Shown piece after piece: positions 25,183 to 35,548 of a stretch of 64,000 bases of DNA. The notes beneath the pieces were generated by a model. That model was given only the letters and a program-made list of their open reading frames with translations, was not told where the DNA came from and made no database searches. The number at the start of each line of letters is the position of its first letter. The first letter of the stretch is position 1. The translations under genes and the position numbers were made by a program. Source of the DNA: Chamaecrista fasciculata (lineage: Eukaryota; Streptophyta; Magnoliopsida; Fabales; Fabaceae). The stretch spans positions 5,747 to 69,746 of the forward strand of contig QANZ01013920.1 of assembly GCA_003254925.1 (NCBI GenBank). The letters are read 5' to 3'.

Positions 25183-26778
25183 ATGGCGTTAGCCGTGCTG
25201 GACGCATTGGACTCAGCTCGCACCCAATGGTATCACATAACAGCCATCGTAATCGCCGGCATGGGTTTCTTCACCGACGCCTACGATCTCTTCTGCATCT
25301 CCACCGTCACCAAACTCTTAGGTCGCTTATATTACTTCGACCCCACTTCCGCCAAGCCTGGCAAGCTTCCTGCCCCAGTCAATAACGCCGTCACCGGCGT
25401 CGCCCTCGTCGGCACTCTCTGCGGCCAACTCGTCTTTGGCTACCTCGGTGACAAACTCGGCCGCAAGAAAGTCTACGGTATCACTCTCGTTCTAATGGTT
25501 CTCTGTGCCCTTTGTTCCGGCCTCTCTTTCGGCTCCTCCCCTAAAGCCGTCATGAACACTCTCTGCTTTTTCCGATTCTGGCTCGGCTTCGGCATCGGCG
25601 GCGACTACCCTCTCTCCGCCACTATCATGTCGGAGTATGCTAATAAGAGGACACGTGGCGCCTTCATTGCCGCCGTCTTCGCCATGCAGGGTGTTGGAAT
25701 TATCTTTGCTGGCTTGGTCTCTATGATTTTGTCCGGTCTCTTCTTGTCGGCTTATGATGCTCCTATTTATAAAGACAATAAGGTTTTGTCAACGCAGCCT
25801 CAGGCTGACTTTTTGTGGAGAATTGTTCTCATGGTGGGGGCTGTTCCTGCTGCGTTGACTTTTTACTGGAGGATGAAGATGCCGGAGACTGGTCGCTACA
25901 CTGCTATTATAGAAGGGAATGCAAAGCTAGCTGCGGCGGATATGGCGAGAGTTTTGGACATTGAGATTCAAGCAGAGCAAGAGAAATTGGCTCAGTTTAA
26001 AGCAGCGAATGATTATGCTCTGTTTTCTCCAGAGTTCAATCGACGTCACGGGAGGCATTTGATTGGTACCATGACCACGTGGTTTTTATTGGACATCGCG
26101 TTTTACAGCCAGAACTTGACACAAAAGGATATTTTCCCGGCGATTGGGTTGATCAAGAAGGAGGCGGAGATGAATGCTTTGAGGGAGATGTTCGTGACGT
26201 CACGTGCCATGTTCGTGATTGCCTTGTTTGGGACATTCCCTGGGTATTGGGTCACTGTGCTTACAATTGAGAAGATTGGACGCTACAAGATCCAACTCAT
26301 TGGTTTCTTCATGATGTCCTTTTTCATGTTCGTGATTGGGATCAAGTACGATTACCTCAAGGACCACAATGCTCTGCTTTTCGCTGTGCTGTATGGGCTG
26401 ACGTTTTTCTTCGCGAACTTCGGGCCAAACAGCACGACGTTCGTGCTGCCGGCGGAGTTGTTTCCGACGAGGGTGAGATCCACGTGTCATGCGCTGAGTG
26501 CGGCGGCGGGAAAAGCGGGAGCAATGGTTGGGGCTTTTGGGATACAGAATTACACGTTGGATGGGAAGGCACACAAGGTGAAGAAAGCTATGATGATATT
26601 GGCGGTGACCAACATGATCGGATTCTTCTGTTCATTCTTGGTCACCGAGACGAAAGGGAGGTCGTTGGAGGAAATCTCCGGTGAGGATGAACGAGAGAAT
26701 GAACAAAGCCCAGCAGCAAATGGTGCTAGGCCTACTACGCTCTCCCGTCAGCCAACTCATCATACAGAGTCTATGTGA
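25183..26778 (+). CDS. PHT1 family H+/phosphate symporter
   Basis: Single-exon gene of 531 residues, the usual PHT1 length. It is a plasma-membrane major-facilitator protein that takes up inorganic phosphate with protons. The order is: N-terminal [13 protein letters not shown]1 with FFTDAYDLF (D32, D35), [13 protein letters not shown] (loop 2-3), the PHT1 signature [13 protein letters not shown] (D141, Y142), MQGVG (Q169), a long central cytosolic loop (about 230-290), [11 protein letters not shown] (W300, D304, Y308), [10 protein letters not shown] (N416), [20 protein letters not shown], and a hydrophilic tail. The residues that bind phosphate in the fungal PiPT structure (Tyr, Gln, Trp, Asp, Tyr, Asn) are all present. 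A P1BS site upstream suggests induction by low phosphate through PHR1. Its tandem neighbour at 28045 is a diverged copy. Confidence 0.97.
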   Translation: MALAVLDALDSARTQWYHITAIVIAGMGFFTDAYDLFCISTVTKLLGRLYYFDPTSAKPGKLPAPVNNAVTGVALVGTLCGQLVFGYLGDKLGRKKVYGITLVLMVLCALCSGLSFGSSPKAVMNTLCFFRFWLGFGIGGDYPLSATIMSEYANKRTRGAFIAAVFAMQGVGIIFAGLVSMILSGLFLSAYDAPIYKDNKVLSTQPQADFLWRIVLMVGAVPAALTFYWRMKMPETGRYTAIIEGNAKLAAADMARVLDIEIQAEQEKLAQFKAANDYALFSPEFNRRHGRHLIGTMTTWFLLDIAFYSQNLTQKDIFPAIGLIKKEAEMNALREMFVTSRAMFVIALFGTFPGYWVTVLTIEKIGRYKIQLIGFFMMSFFMFVIGIKYDYLKDHNALLFAVLYGLTFFFANFGPNSTTFVLPAELFPTRVRSTCHALSAAAGKAGAMVGAFGIQNYTLDGKAHKVKKAMMILAVTNMIGFFCSFLVTETKGRSLEEISGEDERENEQSPAANGARPTTLSRQPTHHTESM

Positions 26779-27252
26779 TGGGATCAATCATTATGATATT
26801 AATATACTACATATATATATGTGTGTGTTTGTGAGTAGAGACAAAACCCACAAATTCCCAAAAAGACAAAAAGAAGGAATACATATATATACTTTGCAGA
26901 GCAGGTTGGGTACAAATAAGAGGATTCAGTGTCTGAAACAAGAAGGTTTAATTTGAATTGAAACAGGGTCAGATTTTCTGTCTATGTGAGTCTGTCTCCC
27001 CATCCCCACCTCTCCTCTTTTCTTGGTTTATTTTTTTTTTGTAAGTTTACTTTACTTAACTTGAGTATCTAATCATAATGTGTTTCTTTTGAAATATATA
27101 TAATAATCAATGAGCTCCTTCAATATACAATTCAATGGATTTCAAGCTTTGGTCTCTTCTTTTTTGTTTTGGGCGTAACAATAGAACCCGCCTATATATA
27201 TATATGATTAAGTTATCATTTATTATCAATATATAAGTACAAAACTATGATC

Positions 27253-27378
27253 ATACAAAATATAATGTCCATCAATGCAATCGACAACTACATCATACAA
27301 AATATAATGTCTCCATTTCAAGTTTCAACAACTACATCATACAAAATATAATGTCCATCAATGCAATCGACAAGAATA
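27253..27378 (+). repeat. Three-copy local repeat with CATACAAAATATAATGTC
   Basis: The 18-mer occurs near 27253, 27293 and 27338. The first and third copies are followed by the same CATCAATGCAATCGACAA. This indicates a local tandem duplication of about 80 bp. Confidence 0.8.
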
Positions 27379-27414
27379 TATATATATTTTTTTTTTGGCC
27401 TGATACAAGAATAT
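27370..27414 (-). mobile_element. Micro-retroposon: ATCAGGCC + poly(A), 10-bp target duplication
   Basis: On the minus strand the 25-bp insert (27380-27404) reads ATCAGGCC followed by an A run and AT repeats. It is flanked by ACAAGAATAT at 27370-27379 and 27405-27414. It is one of five such insertions in the window and fits a LINE-type integration that copied almost nothing but the 3' end. Confidence 0.6.
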
Positions 27415-27731
27415 CCATTTGCCATAGCGATCAGCAATTTCTTGCTTGTATCACCCAACTTAGGATTAGACTCCTTCGGGCTTCGTTGCATTACTTTCTA
27501 GAGTAGTTGAGACGCTTGCAATTCTACTGTAGAAGGACAGACAAGTGTGGAAGTATCAAAACAATTCTTTTGTATATATATCATTAGCGTCAGTGTATGT
27601 TTAAGTTATTTTTCAAAGTGATGTTTAATTTACAAGGTAGGATTCACTGATTTCCATGGGACAAAAACGTAGCTATATTAAGTGAAGTGACTCTTTATAT
27701 AGATAGGAACCATTTATTTAATGGCAGACGT

Positions 27732-27779
27732 ACTGTAGTGTAGAGAAAGCATTCATAAAGAGTGACTCTACACTACAGT
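27732..27779 (+). other. Perfect 14-bp inverted repeat (hairpin)
   Basis: ACTGTAGTGTAGAG at 27732-27745 is answered by CTCTACACTACAGT at 27766-27779 with a 20-base loop. It lies about 265 bases before the second PHT1 start. Its role is unknown; it could be a small MITE relic or a structured RNA. Confidence 0.6.
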
Positions 27780-27877
27780 GTGCTATTTAATTATTGCAGA
27801 TTAAAAGGGCCCCACCAGTCAAACAAACGGATTGTTTAATTTCTATTGGTTCAGTGCACATTCTGGCTATATCCAAA

Positions 27878-27885
27878 GAATATTC
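27878..27885 (+). promoter_or_regulatory. P1BS (PHR1 binding) site, GAATATTC
   Basis: Palindromic match to GNATATNC, about 160 bases before the ATG at 28045. It suggests that the diverged PHT1 copy is still under phosphate-starvation control. Confidence 0.6.
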
Positions 27886-28044
27886 ATGTCATGTAGCATC
27901 GACAATCGTCTTGCAGAAATCGCCCAAAACATAGGATAAATCGCCCATCTTCCAATTCCGAAACTATGTATGCATTTAAACAGAGCAAAAGAAGCAAAAG
28001 TTGAAATTATAGTTATACACACAAAAAGAAAAAGGTAAAGCAGC

Positions 28045-29643
28045 ATGGGGTTATTAGGTGTGGTGGAAGCCCTTGACTCAGCACGTACCCAAGGCTACCA
28101 CTTGATTGTCGTTGCAATCACTGGTATAGGCTTCTTCACCGAAGCCTATGATCTCTTCTGTATCTTCATCATTTCTCAACTTTTAGGCCGTTTATACTAC
28201 TTTAACGGCAAGCTTCCCCAACATCTCAATAACTTAGTCCTTGGAGTGGTCCCTTTAGGATCACTCTTCGGCCACCTATTCTTCGGCTTCCTCTCTGACA
28301 AACTTGGCCGTAAGAAACTTTACAACCTCACCCTCATTCTCATCCTCTTCTCTTCCATATGCTCTGCCTTTTCCTTTGCTTCTTCTCCCAATTCTCTCAT
28401 CTACTTCCTCTGTTTCTTCAGATTCTGGCTTGGCTTTGGCATCGGCGGAGATAACACTCTCTCCGCCACTATTATGTCTGAATACGCCAACAAACAAACC
28501 CGTGGTGCTTTTCTCGCCGCCGTGTTTGCCAACCAAGGTTATGGATTTTTATGTGCTGCATGTGTTTCCTTAATTTGCTCTGGAGTTTTTCGGTCATATA
28601 CTTTCGATGCTCCTCCTTACAACAAACACAGTGAGGCTGAGTTTTTGTGGCGAATGATGCTTTTGCTTGAAGCCGTCCCTGCATTGATGTCATTCTACTG
28701 GCGAATGAAGATGCCCGAAACAGGTCGTTACACGGCTCTCATACAAGGGAATGCAGAGCAAGCTGCAGAGGATATGGCTAGTGTTTTGGACATTGAAATT
28801 ATCCAAGCAGAGAAAAAGTTGGGTGATGATGAATTCTTCAAAGTTGCAGAATACTCGTTGTTGTCTAAGGAGTTCATTCAGCGACATGGGTTGCATTTGA
28901 TAGGCACGATGAGCACGTGGTTCTTCTCGAGCAGAGTATTTTACACCCAATTAAACCTCACCCAGAAGCTTGTTGTACAATCAATAGGACGATTCACTGT
29001 TGAAAAGAAAACAGACATGAATGCATTGGAAGAAGTATTTGAGTCATCAAGTGGCATGTTTGTGATTGCCGTGTCGGCGATTTTCCCGGGTTATTGGTTT
29101 ACTTTCTTGTTCATTGAAAAACTTGGACGCTTCAAGATCCAATTCTTTGGATTCTACTTCATATTGTGTCTCACGTTCCTCATTGGCATGATGGTTGTCC
29201 ACTTCGAATACCAAGAAATCAAACACATCCTCCCGTTGCTGTACGGGCTGACACTTTTCTTCGCCAATTTCGGACCAAACTGCACGGCCTTCGTGATGGC
29301 AGCGGAGCTATTTCCCACACGGCTGAGATCCACGTGTCATGCGCTGAGTGCGGCGGCAGGGAAGCTCGGTGCAATTTTAGGGACGTTGGAAATACAGAAT
29401 AGTTTCAATTCCGATGGGGATACGAAGAAAATCGTGAGAATCATGCAACTTCTAACGTTGACGACGTTGTTGGGAATTTTATTCACATCCTTGTTGCCGG
29501 AAACTGGAGGACGGTCGTTAGAGGAAATTTCCGGTGAGCGTATAACGGACAAGAAAGTGAGCCGGGATCATGTGCGACGCAACCGGGACCCACAGGATGA
29601 TGACGTGTTAAGGAACTTGATTGACAATTCAGATCCAGTGTAG
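28045..29643 (+). CDS. Diverged PHT1 paralogue with altered phosphate/proton-path residues
   Basis: Single-exon gene of 532 residues, open throughout, in tandem with the PHT1 gene at 25183 and similar to it along its whole length ([94 protein letters not shown]). Several residues conserved in PHT1 proteins are changed: FTDAYDLF is FTEAYDLF (E33), the signature GGDYPLSA is GGDNTLSA (N137, T138), and WFLLDIAFY is WFFSSRVFY (S296 where Asp binds phosphate in PiPT). Q164, W292, Y300 and the Asn of GPN are kept. An intact frame suggests selection for some function, perhaps altered substrate or a sensing role, but this is inference. It could also be a gene losing function. A P1BS site lies upstream. 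Confidence 0.93.
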   Translation: MGLLGVVEALDSARTQGYHLIVVAITGIGFFTEAYDLFCIFIISQLLGRLYYFNGKLPQHLNNLVLGVVPLGSLFGHLFFGFLSDKLGRKKLYNLTLILILFSSICSAFSFASSPNSLIYFLCFFRFWLGFGIGGDNTLSATIMSEYANKQTRGAFLAAVFANQGYGFLCAACVSLICSGVFRSYTFDAPPYNKHSEAEFLWRMMLLLEAVPALMSFYWRMKMPETGRYTALIQGNAEQAAEDMASVLDIEIIQAEKKLGDDEFFKVAEYSLLSKEFIQRHGLHLIGTMSTWFFSSRVFYTQLNLTQKLVVQSIGRFTVEKKTDMNALEEVFESSSGMFVIAVSAIFPGYWFTFLFIEKLGRFKIQFFGFYFILCLTFLIGMMVVHFEYQEIKHILPLLYGLTLFFANFGPNCTAFVMAAELFPTRLRSTCHALSAAAGKLGAILGTLEIQNSFNSDGDTKKIVRIMQLLTLTTLLGILFTSLLPETGGRSLEEISGERITDKKVSRDHVRRNRDPQDDDVLRNLIDNSDPV

Positions 29644-29855
29644 CACAGATTTAATCGTATATTTAAACGTTATAGTCAAATTAAACGTTTCAAATCAATC
29701 TAATTAAGCAAAGTTAATGAAGAATAAATGAGTCATCACTATACAATAACAATTCAAATTGTGTGTATTAGCTATATATATAGCATTTACCAAGAAAATG
29801 AAAAGGAAATCAGAAAAAAAGATCGAAAGTAAATTTGATATGCAGAGAAATATAT

Positions 29856-29907
29856 AGATCTGCCATTAAAGTTCAGGCCAAAAAAAAAACAGATCTGCCG
29901 TTAAAGT
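29856..29907 (+). mobile_element. Micro-retroposon: TCAGGCC + poly(A), 17-bp target duplication
   Basis: The 18-bp insert at 29873-29890 is TCAGGCC followed by an A run and C. It is flanked by AGATCTGCCATTAAAGT (29856-29872) and AGATCTGCCGTTAAAGT (29891-29907), one mismatch in 17. Same type as at 27370, 37848, 38548 and 58592. Confidence 0.75.
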
Positions 29908-30401
29908 AGATTCTTTTAATATAAGAAGCTCAGGCCGTGTATTGTTGTTAGCTCCGTATAGACAAGAAGTAGAAAAACGACATCGATATGGAGAACAAGC
30001 TAAGATATGTCGTTACAAATTAAACCATGAAACCAGAGTTGAACAACTAGGGCGGTGAAACCAGAGCAATAAATGTAACATAACAAGAAGAAAGTTCAGA
30101 ACAATCTGATTCGCATTCATATAAACACAGCTAGTACATACATCCACATGATTGATCAGTATATCTAAATACAAATCTATAACTACTTCTGTAACGAGCT
30201 TTTATTGACTTTAACTAACTCTGCTAACCCTCTATTTTTCCGCACAGTAAATCTCAAATTTCATCCGTTTTGAATTTCATTTTTCAAGTTGATGTTGAAA
30301 AGATTTGTCTAATGGTATAAAAAGGTTTTTGTAACAGCCAGCCAGTAAGAAACGTAAGTGTGTAATATATAAGTAAAATTAAGTTAATAATAGTTGAAAT
30401 T

Positions 30402-30556
30402 GAACATGTAAGTTGTTGTCTTTTTTTATTTTTCCTATGTTGTTCTATGTATTTGCTCCCTTATGTTTCTTTTTCGCTTTATGTCTTTAGTTGTAACCTG
30501 ACTCTTTTTCCTTAATGCATTGATCTTCTACGAAAAAAAAAGAACATGTAAGTTGT
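30402..30556 (+). mobile_element. 5'-truncated LINE 3' end with poly(A) and 15-bp target duplication
   Basis: GAACATGTAAGTTGT at 30402-30416 is repeated at 30542-30556. Between them lie 125 bp of T-rich sequence of the L1 3'-UTR kind (TTAGTTGTAACCTGACTC) ending in a run of A. This is the classic trace of target-primed reverse transcription. No protein part is included. Confidence 0.85.
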
Positions 30557-30765
30557 AACTGAAAAATATTTTGTTTTTTTTTTTTCCAAAAAAGAACCAC
30601 AATTCATATGTTTAGATAAATTTTCTAACTAAATTGATTTAATTTTATACTTAATTATATTTATTTCTATTAATTCACATTAAATCCAAAACAATGGCAG
30701 AGATTAAAACCTTGTTCATCACGTCTTACCAAAAAAAAAGACCGTGTTCATCACGTGGTTATTTT

Positions 30766-31501
30766 TTACCAAAGTCTCAAATTGATCCCTTATGTATGGG
30801 TTAAGTTTCAAATTGGTTATTTATCTTTCATTTGTGTCAGATGGGTCCTATATATTTTCATGATGTTTCAAATTGGTCCCAAAAGTACTTAATGTGATCA
30901 TATCTCTCTTATTTTAAACTCAAATGTGCGAATTAAAGCTACAAGTTTTTTTTTTGAATACTTTTGAACCATCAACAAATGGGGTTAAATCGAGTCCCAA
31001 AAGATGGTAACTTGTTTCCCGATCAACTAAGTAAAATTAGTCATATTTCTCTCGTTTGAAGTCCGAAAGCAATNTCATGATGTTTCAAATTGATCCCAAA
31101 AGTACTTAATGTGATCATATCTCTCTTATTTTAAACTCAAATGTGCGAATTAAAGCTACAAGTTTTATTTTTTGAATACTTTTGAACCATCAACAAATGG
31201 GGTTAAATCGAGTCCCAAAAAATGGTAACTTGTTTCCCGATCAACTAAGTAAAATTAGTCATATTTCTCTCGTTTGAAGTCCGAAAGCAATGGATTTGAA
31301 TTTATGTATCAACTTTTGAAGAGTTCTTTATTTATCCAGTTAAGATCTTCAACAAATGAGATCAAATTGTGTGTCGAACATATTTTTGGGACCAATTTGA
31401 AATATCATTGAAACATATATGATCAATCTGAAACAAATGAAAGATAAGGGACCAATTTGAAAGCTACCCCATACATAAGGGACCTATTTGAGACTTTGGC
31501 C
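30766..31501. mobile_element. Mutator-like foldback MITE (with an assembly duplication inside)
   Basis: The ends are inverted: CCAAAGTCTCAAATTGATCC on the left and GGACCTATTTGAGACTTTGG on the right. Inner parts also pair. A single N at 31074 lies between two near-identical 216-217-bp copies (30858-31073 and 31075-31291). Removing one copy gives about 519 bp, the size of its sibling at 59429-59948. No target duplication was established here. Confidence 0.8.
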
Positions 31502-31767
31502 TTTTCTTTTATTTTTGTTAAACAGACTTTTGGCCTTATTTTATTAGTGTCAGTGGCTCAAAATGAAACTTGGCGTTTAAGCTTCGACGACAGCCTTAGG
31601 TTAATTCGAGGTGCCAGAATAACAAAAACGACACGACGTTGGGCCACAAAGAAAACTTGTTCACAAGGCAAGTGACAAATAAGAAAGGTGACACTGACAC
31701 TGGTTCACTTTATATGGTGAGGGTTATTTTTGTGTGTTGCTTCGCTTCGGTGGGTGCATTCGATGAT

Positions 31768-34727
31768 ATGAAGAAGTGGGAAATGGAGATTGAGGAAATC
31801 GAAGCTGTTCTTGAGAAAATCTGTGACCTCCACAACAGGCTCAGCGACGCTATTCACTCGGTTTCCAGGACTCATTTCCTCAATTCCATAAAGAATCTCC
31901 GTAAATCCCACAACCTCAAATCCTCCGACGATAACGGCGCTGGTTTCGTCTATCTCAAGGATTTTCAGGTCGAAAGTGATTCGGCCGTTCAGGAAGCTGA
32001 GAGTCTCAATGCCATTCGGACTGCACTCGAGAACCTAGAGTGCCAGCTCGAGTTCTTCCATGTGAGTTTCCTTTTACTAGGTTTTCCCTCTTTACTTTTT
32101 CAAATCCCAAGTTTTCAAAATTAGCAAGACATGGAGGTTCACTTCTAATTTCGCTGCTCTAGCCTTCAACTAGAAATTATGATGATTCATTTAGGTCGCC
32201 TGTTGTATGCATTCACCGGGTAAAACCAGTGTGTTGAGTTATCTTGTGTTTTGTCTTGAAAATTTCTGGGCTACTTAATTCTCACTGTTCTTTGAGATTC
32301 AATTAGGAACTGGTAACTGCTAGAAACTTTTCTGCACGTATGGTTGAGTGTACTTGAGATGCGGCTTAGGAGTTTTCTAAAGGCAAAAACCCAAAACCAA
32401 TGGTAAATGACGCACAAAGATGTGTGGTGGATGTGGATAATGAAATACGAACTACCGCTACTTGGAAACTTTAGCTTCATATCAGGACTTAATCGTCTTA
32501 AATAATTATCCTGTTTGATAAATAAGAATTCAAATCCTGAGCCCTGCTTCAGAATTTTCTGCTGGCATGTTTTATTATGCATTATGCCCGATATTGCTAG
32601 TGTCTTGGCCATGACAACGCATGATGTCCTAGGTTTAATCATGTAAGCTGGAGAAAGAAAAGAAAGAACAAAGAATAGTGCTGATTAAAATTTATAAGGC
32701 CCCATTAGATTGTTGATCAATTCTTTCCTGATGAAGACGTACTTATATGGCAAAACGCCATTGAAGAGGTTGAAGTTGACCTCCTTTTCTCAAAATGAAC
32801 TAAATTCACTATATCACTCTTGTCTATAGAATGAACTAGCAATTACCATTAGGTAGCCCTTTACAACTGCCGACTGCCTGTGTCTTCCGCTGAGTACCTG
32901 TCACCAAAGTGGTGTCACGTAGCATTGGCTTCCTCCTTCTCTGCAACTTTTTTAATCATCTCCCCGCCCCCGCCCCCCGGGGGGCCCTTGAAACTTGGAA
33001 GCCATCAGTCTCCAAGCATTAGGGTATTGTGAGGCTTCAATGGTTGTCAGATAACTGAAAATGGAGAGATTTTTAGTGTTTTGTAGTGGTATATAAGTTG
33101 ATATCAAGATGTGAAACCTTCTAATAGAAGCTGAGCCTAACTTATGCTTGGAAAAATAATGAAAGAAAATAACTATTTTCCCAGTAAGAATCTCTAGAGA
33201 ACATTATGCCTACTTCTGTTAGGGCACTCTATGCAAATGAATAGTTAATTTGCTTTGGTTGTCAATTATCTCCATTGTATGGTTGTCAAACCTTGTGCCA
33301 GTTTCTATTGGTACAGTGCACTAGCAGAAATGTACAAAATGTCTAGGCAAGTATCTCCTGTTCCATGGAAAGATAAGTTTTATCATAATTGAAGCCTTGA
33401 ACGGGGCCTCAGGAATTAAGGAATGATCTTAAGGGATTGTAAATTGGTTTCTCACTGGAAAGTTAATGTTGAAATAAAAAGGACCTGATGTATAGATATA
33501 AACGATAGACTTGGTTATCCTTTAGTTTCTTCTGGAACCTAGAAAGTTTAATTTTCTATTAATCAATGCATTGCTAAGAAATGGTAGGATTCCGAATTCA
33601 GAAATTCTACAGAGGAGGGCTTTGGCCTAGAGACTCTTTAACTATAGCCCAGATATGTGAGGATAGAGGGAATTGTTGTATGGCCTTCATTAAGAAGAAT
33701 ACCAGAGGAAAATGAAGGGAAGACAGCAGGTGACAAGCCATGATGGCCTTCTTTAAAAAAACCGTTAAGAGAGATGGAAGAAGAGAAGCTTGAGAGGAGG
33801 AGGCTATTCAAGGAGGAAATTTGAGTACTTTAGTCTAGCTGCCTCAAATGTGTTAGATTGTGTTCTCTGTTATACTGTCAAATTCTGGATTTTTTGGTTG
33901 GAGATTGTACATTCTCCAACCGCCAATCCAAAAGTATTTTTATTTCTCTACCTATAGCTTTGTTTTGATGGGTTGTTGCTAGCCTGGTGTTGGGTTCTTA
34001 TCGGTTTCTCTGTGGAAATTAATGGTAAAATGGATCTGATTTATAGCTATAGACTCTGCCTATCCTCTAGTTTCTTTTGGAACCTCAGAATATTTTGCTT
34101 TTTGTTAATCAATCCATGGCTAAGGATTTTATTAGCACTTTTTACCACTTAATATATGATTTTGCAGAAGTGGCCATTTCCTAAATTTATATTTAATTCA
34201 ATGTTCTGTAGACAATTCAATCACAGCAGCGTGCTGAGAGAGATGCGGCAATTGCACGGTTAGAACAAAGCCGAATTGTTCTTGCCATGAGATTGGCAGA
34301 ACATAAGGGAAAGAAGTTCAAAGTCATTGAAGAAGCTCTGGCTCTTGTTGGAGATGTAAAGGGCACAGATCACTTTATCTCTCGTGAGAGCCCTAGTGGT
34401 CAATCATGCTCTCAGTCTGGTGAGAATTTTGTGGCTGACAAAGGGAAAGGGTCAAATATCGTTATGAATGTTCTTGTTTCAAGCTTCAATTTTGTGAAGA
34501 GAACTCTCAGCTTGGACAATATGAACGGAATAGTGGGCAATGCTGCTTTGGTTGCAATTAGCATGGTTGCTTTCTTGCATTTGAATCATGTAGCACACCA
34601 GGAACCTCCACATAGGCAAGAAAATAGTATCCACAGCAACAGAACTGAGAGAAGAAAAAACCAACATGAGGGGTCCGCTTCCAAAGCACGTTCCAGTAAT
34701 TTGAACTTATTGTTGGCTAGGGGTTAG
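31768..34727 (+). CDS. PDV1: Plastid division protein PDV1
   Basis: Two exons, 31768-32061 and 34212-34727, joined in phase across a 2.15-kb intron, give 269 residues (Arabidopsis PDV1 has 272). PDV1 sits in the outer chloroplast envelope and recruits the dynamin-like ARC5/DRP5B to the division ring. The sequence shows the conserved start WEMEIEEIEAVLEKICDLH, a coiled-coil-prone middle with SLNAIRTALENLECQLEFFH, then SQQRAERDAAIARLEQSRIV and LAMRLAEHKGK, a single membrane helix at about 204-225 (GIVGNAALVAISMVAFLHL) and the C-terminal ...LLLARG. The final Gly is the residue that in Arabidopsis is needed for contact with PARC6 inside the envelope space. The ATG at 31768 is preferred by comparison with PDV1; an in-frame upstream ATG (31714) would add 18 residues and is less likely. 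Confidence 0.96.
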
Positions 34728-35357
34728 GATTATAATTATTGTTCATTTCCTCTCTGGTTTTTTATTCAATGAATCTCACCCTCTTAAGCGTCCTTGATAT
34801 TTGATGCCATTGAAAGTTTGCCGACCAGCATAGTGGATAGGGGTTAAGGTGATTTTTGCAGTTTTTATCTGTTTTCGGCCAGGAAGTATGTATATTAATA
34901 TTACTTCTTCTATGTGTTGGGACTTGGGAGTGTGAGTGTTTACGTTTTTCTTTGTTTCTAATTTTTTTGGTTTGCTATGTGCGAATGCCTGCGTAAATCT
35001 TTTTTTGTTTGATTTCTTACCCTTCTTTATCATCTTTGCTCGGATTTATAATTTACAAAGATGTAGTCCTGTATGCCTTTAAATTAAATTGTTCATGAAA
35101 CATTATGATTGAAGTGTGAAATGTCAAAGAATTGTATTTAAATTGCCCGCAAACGTTGTCTTCCTCGTCTGTAACTGTAATGTGGAATACCCTTCACTTT
35201 CTTTATTAAGGTTGTAGAATTTAGAAATCAGCTTTCTATATTATATTTTTTTTCAGCCTATAGACTGTTCTGTGTATGTATGCACAAATATCACACTCAC
35301 ACATTAACACATACATATGGGTTGTGCTACAAAAAGAACTCAATATATAGCCAACAA
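34728..35357 (+). other. 3' flank of PDV1
   Basis: T-rich non-coding sequence, in part the 3' untranslated region of PDV1. I see no other feature. Confidence 0.45.
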
Positions 35358-35548
35358 AGGTTGGCCCAGTTGGTAAGGAGTCGATTCATAACCCAAAAGG
35401 TCGTGGGTTCGATTCCCACTGCCGATGTGAGGGCCTTGTTGGTAGGCGATCTGTAAGTACCTCTGTAAGCGCTCATAGAGCCTGGAGGCCTGCCCTGGCC
35501 TTGGTGAGCTCCCGGGGTCCAACTCACCTAAACTTTTGCCTACCAAAA
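35358..35548 (+). mobile_element. tRNA-derived SINE
   Basis: The head carries a polymerase III A box (TGGCCCAGTTGG, 35364-35375) and a B box (GGTTCGATTCC, about 35406-35416) at tRNA-like spacing. The body continues for about 130 more bases to an A-rich end at an ambiguous base (N at 35549). The sequence does not fold as a full tRNA. The flanking duplication cannot be judged because of the N. Confidence 0.8.

Larger units (their letters stand above)
26779..28044 (+). other. Spacer between the two PHT1 genes
   Basis: The first part is the 3' flank of the first gene (TA repeats near 26808-26826). Then come a triplicated short repeat (27253-27378), a micro-insertion with target duplication (27370-27414), a 14-bp hairpin (27732-27779) and the promoter of the second PHT1 gene with a P1BS site. 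No protein-coding segment is seen. Confidence 0.6.
29644..30765. other. Spacer after the second PHT1 gene
   Basis: AT-rich non-coding DNA holding a micro-retroposon (29856-29907) and a 5'-truncated LINE copy (30402-30556). Otherwise I see nothing. Confidence 0.5.

Noticed and set aside
26079-26684. Several open frames of 60-120 codons on both strands within the first PHT1 gene
   Set aside because: Shadows of the PHT1 frame, without family features of their own.
28276-29552. Open frames on both strands within the second PHT1 gene
   Set aside because: Shadows of the PHT1 frame.
31714-31767. In-frame upstream ATG extending PDV1 by 18 residues
   Set aside because: PDV1 proteins start right before the conserved WEMEIEE-type block; the extra residues look like translated leader.
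35358-35430. Possible tRNA gene (A and B boxes)
   Set aside because: The sequence does not close an acceptor stem and continues into a SINE body; it is the tRNA-like head of a SINE.
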